This document shows positions 16,351 through 23,994 of a stretch of 64,000 nucleotides of DNA, in pieces. The stretch's first letter is position 1. Each line of letters starts with the position of its first letter. The stretch spans positions 62,001 through 126,000 of the forward strand of contig CAZFSM010000005.1 of assembly GCA_964521625.1 (NCBI GenBank), in the 5' to 3' direction. Both the position numbers and the translations under genes were made by a program. Below the pieces are notes generated by a model. It did no database searches and was not told where the DNA came from. It worked only from the letters and a program-made list of their open reading frames with translations. The DNA is from UBA1444 sp964521625. GTDB taxonomy: Bacteria > Bacillota > Negativicutes > UBA1444.

Positions 16351-16394
16351 CTTCATAATTTCTTCACAGGTTCTACACAATTCATTGCTATGAT
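16351..16394 (+). promoter_or_regulatory. Phased-repeat promoter of the Met/His-rich secreted gene
   Basis: CTTCATA (16351), CTTCACA (16362) and CTACACA (16373) repeat every 11 bp; the last begins exactly 16 bases before the -10 box TATGAT (16389-16394). Same geometry as the promoters at 12933 and 14860. Confidence 0.8.
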
Positions 16395-16437
16395 TAGATC
16401 ATAAACCAGATAGACAATATTAAGGAGGCAAACAACG

Positions 16438-16731
16438 ATGTTCACAAAAAAAACAAGTTCGATTTTAGCGGTAGCCTTGATCCTGGGGGTTCTGGGAGTA
16501 GCTGCGGTAGCGATGGCAGCACCGGCAGCTAATGGCATGCCTTGTTCTGACCCAACGTTCAGGCAACAAATGCTGGATTCTCATGTGAAAAGCGGCATGA
16601 TGACGCAGGAGCAAGCTGACCTGATGAAGAAAAACATGGATCAAATGATGAATGGTGGAATGATGAACGGCGGACATGGGAACCACAATGGTTCGCAGGG
16701 CAACCCGCCCGCAGCTGCACCAGGGAAATAA
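16438..16731 (+). CDS. Small secreted Met/His/Asn-rich protein
   Basis: Product of 97 residues; AAGGAGG lies upstream of ATG 16438. Signal peptide (SILAVALILGVLGVAAVAMA), then one Cys, a helix (TFRQQMLDSHVKSGMM) and a SHOCT-like stretch (MTQEQADLMKKNMDQMM), then a flexible tail MNGGMMNGGHGNHNG. Met and His favour copper binding. It has the phased-repeat promoter and a strong shared terminator. Not assigned to a family. Confidence 0.8.
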   Translation: MFTKKTSSILAVALILGVLGVAAVAMAAPAANGMPCSDPTFRQQMLDSHVKSGMMTQEQADLMKKNMDQMMNGGMMNGGHGNHNGSQGNPPAAAPGK

Positions 16732-16776
16732 CTACTTACAGCCACAGTGCCGAAACTCTAATGCACAACCAATAGT

Positions 16777-16813
16777 AATAAAAGGCTCTTCCTTTGCGGA
16801 AGAGCCTTTTATT
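16777..16813. terminator. Bidirectional terminator
   Basis: A perfect 16-bp stem (AATAAAAGGCTCTTCC and its complement) with loop TTTGC. T-runs on both strands serve the plus gene ending at 16731 and the minus arsM ending at 16874. Confidence 0.95.
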
Positions 16814-16873
16814 ACATTATGCGCTGCATTACTTGTCAGCGCCCCATTTTCTTTCGTCTGTCTAGTTCGATAA

Positions 16874-17671
16874 TCACTTCTGTTTTTTTGCCCGGATGAA
16901 AGCACTGCCGATGGCATCCTTGGTTTCGGCTGGATCAAGGCTTAAAGCTTCCGGTTCATAGATGCGGATGATTTCCACGTCAAGGTTGGTAAAACCTGTA
17001 GCTGTCAGCTTGCTTTTATACTCTTCCAGACTCAAGGCGCCGGCAATGCAGCCGGTCCAGGCGGCCAGGTTTTTTTGCACCGCTTCCGGCAGTGGTTTTA
17101 ACAGTACGATATCGGACACGGCCATGCGTCCGCCCGATTTGAGCACGCGGTATATTTCCCGGAATACGGCGTCTTTGTCGGCGGATAAATTGATTACGCA
17201 GTTGGATATAACGACATCCACGCTGTCATCCGGTAGCGGGATCTCTTCGATATGTCCTTTGAGGAACTCGGCGTTTTCTACGCCGAGTTTTGCTTTGTTG
17301 TTATTGGCGGCTGCCAGCATTTCATCAGTCATGTCAAGACCGTAAACTTTGCCGGTTGGGCCGACCCGACGCGCCGAAAGCAGTACGTCCAGACCGGCGC
17401 CGCTGCCGAGGTCCAGGACCGTTTCGCCGGCGTTCAGCGGGCAGAGGGCGGTAGGGTTGCCGCAGCCCAAAGAAGCCTCAATCAGTTCCGGCGATATTCC
17501 GGCTTCCGTATCCGTTTCGTAGAGATTGCCGGTGATGGCCTGGGTCGCTTTGCTGGGACCGCTGCCGCAGCAGGAACTGCCAGCGCTGCCGCAGCTGTTT
17601 TTTTGCGTAATTGCGTTTGCGTAGCGCTGTCGAACTTTTTCGCGAAGTTCATCCTTGCTCAGTGTATTCAT
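16874..17671 (-). CDS. arsM: Arsenite S-adenosylmethionine methyltransferase ArsM
   Basis: Product of 265 residues; GGAGGAGG precedes ATG 17671. SAM-binding motif VLDLGSGAGLDVL, then a Rossmann methyltransferase fold (GLDMTDEMLAAA, DVVISNCVINLS). Conserved cysteines in SNCVINL and WTGCIAGAL are those that bind As(III) in ArsM. An N-terminal Cys cluster (SCGSAGSSCCGSG) is common in this family. It methylates arsenite, giving volatile or exported products. It is in an operon with the MarR-type gene 26 bases upstream. Confidence 0.93.
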   Translation of the reverse strand: MNTLSKDELREKVRQRYANAITQKNSCGSAGSSCCGSGPSKATQAITGNLYETDTEAGISPELIEASLGCGNPTALCPLNAGETVLDLGSGAGLDVLLSARRVGPTGKVYGLDMTDEMLAAANNNKAKLGVENAEFLKGHIEEIPLPDDSVDVVISNCVINLSADKDAVFREIYRVLKSGGRMAVSDIVLLKPLPEAVQKNLAAWTGCIAGALSLEEYKSKLTATGFTNLDVEIIRIYEPEALSLDPAETKDAIGSAFIRAKKQK

Positions 17672-17697
17672 GAAAAATGCCTCCTCCGATATTTGTT

Positions 17698-18147
17698 TTA
17701 ACAACATTTGTTGGATTTCATTGCCGCCGACAGTACTTTCAGCCCTTTGAGCACCATTTCCCGTTCAGTCGGAGCGATTTCCGACACGACAGAGTCAAAA
17801 TAAGTGGTCATGCGTTGTTCCAGATTTTTATAGGCCACAATTCCAGCGTTGCTCAATTTTAAGCTGACATAGCGCCGATCATTGGCTGATTCTTCGCGTA
17901 GCAGCAGGCCATCCAGCACCAGCTTGTCGGCAGAGCGACTGACTGTGCTTTTGTCGAGCCCCAGGCGATCGGCAAGTTCGTTCACCGACAACGCGCCAGC
18001 TCGACCAATTTCAATCAGTGCATGGCACTGGCTCAGCGTCATGTCGCAGCAGGCGGCTTCACTGCGGTCGAGAATTCCCAGTTTACGAATCAATACGCGC
18101 AGGAGTTCCCGCAAGGTTGCCGCGTCTTCAGACGGTTTTGTTGTCAC
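17698..18147 (-). CDS. MarR-family regulator of arsM
   Basis: Product of 149 residues. Winged-helix core with LSVNELADRLGLDKSTVSR as the recognition region and DRRYVSLKLS as the wing. Cysteines at EAACCDM, LSQC and a C-terminal NKCC could bind As(III) or sense thiol stress. A MarR protein in place of the usual ArsR repressor in front of arsM is notable. The start ATG 18147 is preceded by GGGAGGAATATTT. Confidence 0.87.
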   Translation of the reverse strand: MTTKPSEDAATLRELLRVLIRKLGILDRSEAACCDMTLSQCHALIEIGRAGALSVNELADRLGLDKSTVSRSADKLVLDGLLLREESANDRRYVSLKLSNAGIVAYKNLEQRMTTYFDSVVSEIAPTEREMVLKGLKVLSAAMKSNKCC

Positions 18148-18194
18148 AAATATTCCTCCCGCTTAATCTCACTGAATTAATCATACGACAATTA

Positions 18195-18210
18195 ATTGCA
18201 ACATGCAACT
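18195..18210 (-). promoter_or_regulatory. Putative MarR operator
   Basis: TTGCA (18196-18200), ACA, TGCAA (18204-18208) form a short dyad about 50 bases upstream of the MarR start, typical in form for MarR-type sites. Confidence 0.55.
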
Positions 18211-18223
18211 AATAATAGGCAAT

Positions 18224-18598
18224 TTATAATGAACTTTCAGCAATCAGGCAACTCGGCGCCTGTTCGGCAACTTCGGCGCGATTCACATAATCGACTCCCC
18301 ATTGGCATAGCGACGCTAATATCGGCAATAAGCTCCTGCCGGCATCTGTAAGCGAGTACTCAACTTTCGGCGGAACCTGAGTATAAACAAAACGTTTGAC
18401 CAGACCACAGTCTTCCAGCTCTCGGAGCTGTTGGGTCAGCATTTTTTGGGTAACTTGCGGCAGCTCCCTTCGAAGCTCGCTAAATCGCAGTGTGTTTTCG
18501 GCCAAATGCCAGAGAATCAGCGATTTCCATTTGCCGCCGATGAGGTCCAGTGTTAACTCCATCGAACAATGATATTCGGTGTTTTTGAATTTAATCAT
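18224..18598 (-). CDS. HxlR-family transcriptional regulator
   Basis: Product of 124 residues. Typical HxlR start (YHCSMELTLDLIGGKWKSLILWHL) with the conserved Cys, helix-turn-helix (LRFSELRRELPQVTQKMLTQQLRELE) and wing (VPPKVEYSLTDAG). HxlR proteins sense electrophiles or oxidants and often sit beside flavoprotein reductases, as here: the flavoprotein gene is divergent at 18768. Confidence 0.9.
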   Translation of the reverse strand: MIKFKNTEYHCSMELTLDLIGGKWKSLILWHLAENTLRFSELRRELPQVTQKMLTQQLRELEDCGLVKRFVYTQVPPKVEYSLTDAGRSLLPILASLCQWGVDYVNRAEVAEQAPSCLIAESSL

Positions 18599-18643
18599 GC
18601 TGCATCGCTCCTAATATTAGTCAGTTTAACTAGAAAATGCTCA

Positions 18644-18696
18644 GTAATTATTGGTATACATTTGGATACTATAATACAAAAAAGTGCGTACTTGTG
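18644..18696. promoter_or_regulatory. Divergent promoter region with dyads between HxlR and flavoprotein genes
   Basis: The intergenic segment holds GTATAC-to-GATAC dyad sequence just before a TATAAT box, and a second short palindrome, AAGTGCGTACTT. These are candidate HxlR binding sites; no experimental motif can be assigned from sequence alone. Confidence 0.4.
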
Positions 18697-18767
18697 AAAA
18701 ACATCACTAGTGTTAGTATTATAGCATGAAATGTATTTCAACAGGAAAATGTTTAGGAGGAATCAAT

Positions 18768-19346
18768 TTGAAAGTTGTTGCATTTAATGGCAGCCCACGA
18801 GCCAACGGAAATACCGCCCAGAGCATTCAAATCGTTTTTGCTGAATTGCAGAAAGCCGGTATCGAAACCGAATTGGTCCAATTGGGCGGGCGCAAGGTTT
18901 TTGGCTGCCTAGCCTGCGGCAAGTGCTGGGAAACTAAAAACAACCGCTGTATTCGCCAGGACGATGAAATGAACCTGTTTATTCAAAAGATGCAGGAAGC
19001 GGATGGGATCATTATTGGTTCGCCGACCTATTTCAGCAATGTGTCCACTGAAGTAAAAGCGCTGATTGACCGCGCCGGATTTGTCGCCAAGGCCAATGAC
19101 GGAGCGCTGTTGCGCGGCAAAGTCGGTGCTTCGGTAATCTCGGTGCGGCGGGCAGGATCAACTTTTGTCTATTCAGCAATTAACTTCTTTTTTGGTATTG
19201 CCGAGATGGTTATTCCGACTTCAAGCTATTGGAACATGACCCTGGCATTGGAACCGGGTGAGGTGCAAAATGATGCGGAAGGGATTGAGACCTTCAAAAC
19301 CTTGGGTAAAAATATGGCTCGTCTGTTAAAGCAGGTTAATAATTAA
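18768..19346 (+). CDS. NADPH-dependent FMN reductase / iron-sulfur flavoprotein family
   Basis: Product of 192 residues. The start is TTG 18768 with a full AGGAGG six bases upstream; the ATG at 18726 lacks a site. Flavodoxin-like FMN loop FNGSPRANGNTAQS, a Cys cluster (CLACGKCW, NRC) and the second flavin loop GSPTYFSNVS. Members reduce quinones, nitro compounds or metals. The Cys spacing differs from classic 4Fe-4S flavoproteins. Probably controlled by the divergent HxlR. Confidence 0.85.
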   Translation: MKVVAFNGSPRANGNTAQSIQIVFAELQKAGIETELVQLGGRKVFGCLACGKCWETKNNRCIRQDDEMNLFIQKMQEADGIIIGSPTYFSNVSTEVKALIDRAGFVAKANDGALLRGKVGASVISVRRAGSTFVYSAINFFFGIAEMVIPTSSYWNMTLALEPGEVQNDAEGIETFKTLGKNMARLLKQVNN

Positions 19347-19363
19347 GTGTGGGAGGATGCAAA

Positions 19364-20005
19364 ATGATCGAGGCCGTCCAATGGCACCGGGATACGCTGG
19401 GAGAAAAAATCGTCAAAGCCCTGGAGAAAAACCTTTTCACGGCAACGTATGTACAGACCCGTGAAGCGGCAACCGCTAAGTTGCTTGAACTAATTCCGGC
19501 GAGCGCCACGATTGGCTTTGGTGGATCTGTTACATTAGCCCAAATTGGCATTATTGCCAAACTGGAGGAGCGGGGAAACCCAGTCCTGAATTATATGAAA
19601 CCAGGACTCAGCCCGGAGGAGATGCGGGCGATCCGGCGTCAACACTTGTTGTCAGATGTGTTTTTGTCAGGAACTAATGCCGTTACACTGGACGGCAAAT
19701 TGGTGAATGTCGATGCGACAGGCAACCGGGTTGGAGCAATGTTGTTTGGCCCGGACAAGGTTATTATTGTCATCGGAATTAATAAAATTGTTCACGATGT
19801 AGCCGAAGCGGAAAACCGCGTGAAACTGTGGGCGTCGCCGCCCAACAACAAGCGACTGGGCTACCCCAATCCCTGCGCGCAAACCGGCGTGTGCGTCGAT
19901 TGCCAGGGACCGACCCGCATCTGCAACATCACGACAATCCTGCATAAAAAGCCCCGCCAGACCGATTTCCATGTTATCGTCGTCGGCGAAGAGCTCGGCT
20001 TATGA
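19364..20005 (+). CDS. LUD-domain protein (LutC/DUF162 family)
   Basis: Product of 213 residues; GGGAGG lies 7 bases before ATG 19364. The LUD fold is shown by IGFGGSVTLAQIG, MFGPDKVIIVIGINKIV and the conserved NPCAQTGVCVDCQGPTRIC segment. Related proteins act in lactate utilisation (LutB/LutC), but stand-alone forms like this have no fixed role. It follows the flavoprotein by 17 bases, so the two are probably co-expressed. Confidence 0.85.
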   Translation: MIEAVQWHRDTLGEKIVKALEKNLFTATYVQTREAATAKLLELIPASATIGFGGSVTLAQIGIIAKLEERGNPVLNYMKPGLSPEEMRAIRRQHLLSDVFLSGTNAVTLDGKLVNVDATGNRVGAMLFGPDKVIIVIGINKIVHDVAEAENRVKLWASPPNNKRLGYPNPCAQTGVCVDCQGPTRICNITTILHKKPRQTDFHVIVVGEELGL

Positions 20006-20033
20006 CGCAAATAAAAATATCATAAAACCTGTA

Positions 20034-20063
20034 TTGACAAACTTGATATCTGAGTAATATAAT
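20034..20063 (+). promoter_or_regulatory. Sigma-A promoter of the SAM riboswitch-metA operon
   Basis: TTGACA (20034-20039), 18-bp spacer, TATAAT (20058-20063), about 25 bases before the riboswitch. Confidence 0.85.
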
Positions 20064-20087
20064 CGGAATAACAAAATTGAATAGCAC

Positions 20088-20192
20088 ACCTCTTATCTAG
20101 AGTGGCTGAGGGACTGGCCCGATGACGCCCGGCAACCGGCAGAAATGCAGTGGTGCCAAATCCTGCAGGAGCAATCCTGAAAGATGAGGGAA
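20088..20192 (+). promoter_or_regulatory. SAM-I (S-box) riboswitch
   Basis: The hallmark conserved segments occur in order: CTTATCTAGAG, TGAGGGACTGGCCCGATGA, CCGGCAACC, GGTGCCAAATCC and GAAAGATGAGGG, with closing helix P1 formed by the ends. It binds S-adenosylmethionine and exposes the downstream terminator when methionine is plentiful. It precedes metA and metY. Confidence 0.97.
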
Positions 20193-20209
20193 CGGAAGCG
20201 TTGGTTTAG

Positions 20210-20237
20210 CCTCTGTCCCTTTGGGTCAGAGGTTTTT
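20210..20237 (+). terminator. Riboswitch-controlled terminator
   Basis: CCTCTG-T-CCC pairs with GGG-T-CAGAGG, followed by TTTTT. It lies between the SAM-I aptamer and metA, as expected for transcriptional attenuation. Confidence 0.9.
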
Positions 20238-20269
20238 CTGTTTCACAGGACAAAATTGGAGGGATTAAC

Positions 20270-21193
20270 ATGCCAATCAAAATTCCCGATGATCTGCCAG
20301 CAACTAGTATCTTGGAGAATGAAAATGTTTTTGTGATGAAGGAAGGGCGGGCCTATTCTCAGGATATTCGCCCGCTAAGGATACTACTGCTTAATCTGAT
20401 GCCGACCAAGATCGTGACCGAGACGCAATTGCTGAGACTGCTGGGAAACTCGCCGCTGCAGGTCGAGGTCGATTTTCTTTACACAGCGACCTATGCGCCG
20501 GTTAACACCTCTCAGGAGCATCTGTTTAAATTCTATGCGACCTTTGACGAAGTGAAACACAACAAATACGATGGGATGATTATCACCGGCGCGCCGATTG
20601 AGCAGATTCCGTTTGAACAAGTCGCTTATTGGCCGGAGCTGTGTGAAATTATGGAATGGACCAAGACTCATGTGTTTTCGACTTTGCATATTTGTTGGGG
20701 TGCGCAGGCTGGATTGTATTACCATTATGGGATTCCCAAATACACATTGCCGCAGAAGATGTTTGGCGTGTTTCCTCACAAACTGAGTTCCGATACGCAG
20801 GAAAAACTGTTTCGCGGTTTTGACGATACCTTTTTTGTACCGCACTCACGTCATACGGAACTACGGCATGCCGATATTGAACAGCATCCGCAGCTTACCA
20901 TACTCTCGGAGTCTGAAGAATCCGGCGTCTATGCGGTGGCGGATGAGACCCGGCGCAACTTCTTCATCACCGGCCATCTGGAGTACGATCCATTGACTCT
21001 AAAGGCCGAATATGACCGCGATGTTTCGCAGGGATTGCCGATTCAGATACCGATCAACTATTATCCGGAAAATGATCCGACCCGCGACCCGGTCGTCATT
21101 TGGCGCAGCGCCGCCAACTTGTTTTTTACCAACTGGTTGAACTACTACGTGTATCAGGAGACACCGTTTGATTTTACCAAAGAGGCAGTATAG
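20270..21193 (+). CDS. metA: Homoserine O-acetyltransferase, MetA family
   Basis: Product of 307 residues; TTGGAGGGATTAAC precedes ATG 20270. Catalytic C142 lies in HICWGAQAGLYYHYG. Position 111 is Glu (ITGAPIEQI); in this family Glu111 goes with acetyl-CoA and Gly111 with succinyl-CoA use. So despite the common name homoserine succinyltransferase, acetyl transfer is expected. This fits the next gene, a MetY-type O-acetylhomoserine sulfhydrylase. Expression is under SAM-riboswitch control. Confidence 0.95.
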   Translation: MPIKIPDDLPATSILENENVFVMKEGRAYSQDIRPLRILLLNLMPTKIVTETQLLRLLGNSPLQVEVDFLYTATYAPVNTSQEHLFKFYATFDEVKHNKYDGMIITGAPIEQIPFEQVAYWPELCEIMEWTKTHVFSTLHICWGAQAGLYYHYGIPKYTLPQKMFGVFPHKLSSDTQEKLFRGFDDTFFVPHSRHTELRHADIEQHPQLTILSESEESGVYAVADETRRNFFITGHLEYDPLTLKAEYDRDVSQGLPIQIPINYYPENDPTRDPVVIWRSAANLFFTNWLNYYVYQETPFDFTKEAV

Positions 21194-21213
21194 CTTATAA
21201 AGGAGGCATACCC

Positions 21214-22500
21214 ATGACAGACAAAAAACAATATGCGCCGGAAACCCAGGCGATCCATGCCGGACAAACGCCGGATCCGACCACCAATTCGCGTGCAGTG
21301 CCCATCTACCAGACCTCATCCTACGTTTTCAACGACACCGATCATGCAGCCCGCTTGTTTGGTTTGCAGGAATCCGGCAACATCTATACCCGGATCATGA
21401 ACCCAACGACAGATGTGTTCGAACAGCGGGTCGCCGCGCTCGAAGGCGGTGTGGGCGCACTGGCGGTGGCTTCCGGCCAGTCGGCGATCACCTTGGCGTT
21501 ATTGACTTTGGTTCGTAGCGGCGACGAAATTGTTTCGTCCTCCAGCCTGTATGGCGGCACATATAACCTGCTGCATTATACTTTTGCCCAGTTGGGAATC
21601 AATGTGGTATTTGTCGACGCAAACGATCCGGGAAACTTCCGCAAAGCGATCACCGCCAAAACCAAAGCAGTGTATGCGGAAACTGTCGGCAACCCCCGGC
21701 TGGATACGCTGGACATCGCCGCCGTTGCCGCCATTGCCCATGAAAACGGCATTCCTCTCGTCATCGACAATACGATGCCCACACCATATTTGGTCCGGCC
21801 ATTCGATTTCGACGCCGATATCGTTATTCACTCAGCGACAAAATTCATCGGCGGCCATGGCACTTCCATCGGCGGCGTGATTGTCGATTCCGGCAAGTTC
21901 CCCTGGAACAATGGCAAATTTCCACAGCTGGCCGAACCGGACCCCAGCTACCACGGCGTGAATTTCTGGGAAGCTCTTGGCAACCAGGCATATATAATCA
22001 AAACCCGGGTACAGGGCTTGCGCGATTTGGGACCGGCGATCAGCCCGTTTAACTCCTTCCTGCTGTTGCAGGGCCTGGAAACCTTGCACCTACGGATGGA
22101 GCGGCATAGCGAAAACGCCCAGACGGTGGCGGAATATCTGGAAGCGCACCCGAAAGTTGCCTGGGTCAATTATCCGGGACTGCCGTCGCATGCCAGCCAC
22201 GACCGGGCCAAAAAGTATCACCACAGGCAGCTGTTTGGCGGCATCATCAGCTTTGGCATCAAAGGCGGCCTGAACGAGGGGAAAGTATTTATCGACTCGT
22301 TGGAGCTGCTGTCGCTACTCGCCAACATCGGCGATGCCAAGTCACTGGTGATTCACCCGGCTTCTACCACGCACCAGCAGCTGTCGCCAGAAGAACAAGT
22401 AGCCTCCGGCGTGACACCGGACCTGATCCGTCTGTCGGTGGGGATCGAAAATGTGCAGGATATTATTGCCGATCTGGAACAGGCGCTGGCGAAGATTTAA
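21214..22500 (+). CDS. metY: O-acetylhomoserine sulfhydrylase MetY
   Basis: Product of 428 residues from ATG 21214 (AAAGGAGG upstream). PLP fold-type I enzyme of the Cys/Met metabolism family: SGQSAITLAL, SSLYGGTYNL, DNTMPTPY and the PLP lysine in HSATKFIGGHG. Length over 420 and the FDFDADIVIHSATKFIGGHG context fit MetY rather than cystathionine lyases. It converts O-acetylhomoserine and sulfide to homocysteine, completing a two-step route with metA in the same operon. Confidence 0.95.
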   Translation: MTDKKQYAPETQAIHAGQTPDPTTNSRAVPIYQTSSYVFNDTDHAARLFGLQESGNIYTRIMNPTTDVFEQRVAALEGGVGALAVASGQSAITLALLTLVRSGDEIVSSSSLYGGTYNLLHYTFAQLGINVVFVDANDPGNFRKAITAKTKAVYAETVGNPRLDTLDIAAVAAIAHENGIPLVIDNTMPTPYLVRPFDFDADIVIHSATKFIGGHGTSIGGVIVDSGKFPWNNGKFPQLAEPDPSYHGVNFWEALGNQAYIIKTRVQGLRDLGPAISPFNSFLLLQGLETLHLRMERHSENAQTVAEYLEAHPKVAWVNYPGLPSHASHDRAKKYHHRQLFGGIISFGIKGGLNEGKVFIDSLELLSLLANIGDAKSLVIHPASTTHQQLSPEEQVASGVTPDLIRLSVGIENVQDIIADLEQALAKI

Positions 22501-22504
22501 CTCC

Positions 22505-22535
22505 AAAACGTCCGGAAAAATCCGGGCGTTTTTTT
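22505..22535 (+). terminator. Terminator of metA-metY
   Basis: AAACG-T-CCGG pairs with CCGG-GCGTTT over loop AAAAAT, ending in a run of seven T. Confidence 0.9.
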
Positions 22536-22546
22536 ATCGATATTTT

Positions 22547-22576
22547 GCAGGATTTTAGCACAATTCACGGGAATAA
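22547..22576 (+). repeat. Intergenic motif GCAGG/GCGAA, copy 1
   Basis: GCAGGA (22547) and GGGAATAA (22569) are 22 bp apart, 42 bases before an HD-GYP start. Same two-block pattern as at 27766, 44621, 54012 and 56120. Confidence 0.5.
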
Positions 22577-22610
22577 CTAAAATATCTGTTTGTTGCGGGA
22601 GTGTGGATTC

Positions 22611-23711
22611 ATGCAAAGAGTTTCGGTGGGGGCGCTGGAAGCGGGAATGACGGCGTCGCGCAATGTATATAGCGCTGACGGCTTGTTATTAGTAGCCAGG
22701 GATATGGTTTTGACGGAGACCATGGTGGCGAATATTGAAAATACGACGTTAGGTTCTATTTATATCCAGAACCCGTTATTTCCCGAGTTTGAAATTGATG
22801 ATGTCGTTACCGAAGATAACCGGCGGCGGGCAGTAATGGTTTTGAAAAATACGGTAGCAAATTATCAAAAGACATCGGTCCTTGATATAGCCCCGTTAAA
22901 GAGAGTGCTACGGGATCTGGTCGCCGAAATCATCCGAAATCGCGAATCAATGATCCATCATCTGGATACGCGTACCTTGCAGGATTATATTTATGCCCAT
23001 TCAGTCAATACCTGCATTCTATCGGTGCTCATCGCGGTAAATATGGGTTATACGGAAAGCAAACTTAACGATTTGGCGCTGGGAGTTATTTTGCATGACA
23101 TGGGCATGATGATGCTGCCAGATAACCTGCTGCTGAAAACAGGCAGCTATACACAGGAAGAATCCAAACAGGTCCAGCAGCATCCGGAGGCAGGGTTTAA
23201 TATTTTGCGAACCTTGCCGGAAATTCCAACCACAGTGGCGCATATCGCCTTTCAGCATCATGAACGGGTTGATGGCAAAGGCTATCCTCGTAATCTGGCG
23301 GCTGATAAAATCATTGAATTCGCTAAAGTGGCAGCGGTGGCCGACATCTTTGACGCGTTGGTGGCGGACAGACCGTATCGCAAAGGGATGTTGCCGCACG
23401 AAGCGTATGAAGTGATGATGACATTGGCGGATACCTATGTTGACCGTGAGATTTTGCATTTGTTTTTGACCCATGTGGCGATATATCCGCTGGGTTCGGT
23501 TGTGCAGCTGGATAACGGCCAGTACGGGGTGGTGACACAGGTAAGGCAAAAACTGCAAACGAGGCCGCATGTCCGGCTGCTTACCGATCGGCAGGGGCGG
23601 CTGTTGCGCGAACAGTCGGAAATAGATATGACGAAACACCTGACATTGATGATTAGCCGCATTTTAAAAGAAAAGGAAGTATTCGAGCTGGGTAGAACGG
23701 TCAAAGCCTAA
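22611..23711 (+). CDS. HD-GYP domain cyclic-di-GMP phosphodiesterase
   Basis: Product of 366 residues; ATG 22611 is preferred to the upstream 22590 frame because GGGAGTG precedes it. An N-terminal region of about 120 residues (DUF3391-like) is followed by the HD-GYP domain with metal motifs HSVNT, ILHDMGMMMLP, HHERVDGKGYPRNL and the DIFDAL helix. It hydrolyses c-di-GMP in the cytoplasm, with no membrane segment. It stands alone between two terminated units. Confidence 0.92.
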   Translation: MQRVSVGALEAGMTASRNVYSADGLLLVARDMVLTETMVANIENTTLGSIYIQNPLFPEFEIDDVVTEDNRRRAVMVLKNTVANYQKTSVLDIAPLKRVLRDLVAEIIRNRESMIHHLDTRTLQDYIYAHSVNTCILSVLIAVNMGYTESKLNDLALGVILHDMGMMMLPDNLLLKTGSYTQEESKQVQQHPEAGFNILRTLPEIPTTVAHIAFQHHERVDGKGYPRNLAADKIIEFAKVAAVADIFDALVADRPYRKGMLPHEAYEVMMTLADTYVDREILHLFLTHVAIYPLGSVVQLDNGQYGVVTQVRQKLQTRPHVRLLTDRQGRLLREQSEIDMTKHLTLMISRILKEKEVFELGRTVKA

Positions 23712-23800
23712 ATTGGAAGCGGCTCAAGACTGTTGAAGAATTATTATTGACATGCTCCCGTTTCATACTATATAATAAAATTACAAATAAATATTGAGAC

Positions 23801-23889
23801 TGCTCTCTACAGGGGGAGTAGCCGGACAGCAGAATCGTCAATACGGGAAACCCGGTTCTGTTGGCAGCTTAAAAATTGCAGGCAAGACC
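23801..23889 (+). promoter_or_regulatory. yybP-ykoY manganese riboswitch
   Basis: Characteristic elements are present: GGGGGAGTAGCC at the 5' side, GTCAATACGGGAAACCCGG (the variable hairpin) and the 3' part TTGGCAGC ... GGCAAGACCT. The family binds Mn2+ at the cross-helix loop and lets transcription continue when Mn2+ is high. A TATAAT-like box (23772-23777) lies upstream. A terminator overlaps its 3' end and a TerC exporter gene follows. Confidence 0.88.
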
Positions 23890-23916
23890 TTGTTCATTAT
23901 GAACAGGGTCTTTTTA
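23884..23916 (+). terminator. Mn-riboswitch expression-platform terminator
   Basis: AAGACC-T-TGTTC pairs with GAACA-G-GGTCTT over loop ATTAT, followed by a T-run. Its left arm shares bases with the aptamer's closing strand. Confidence 0.88.
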
Positions 23917-23994
23917 TTTGTGATTTTAAGTTTGCCGGCTATGATGGGAAACATTGTTGGTCGGAAATCCAAAAAACGAAAGGGGATATCTGCA

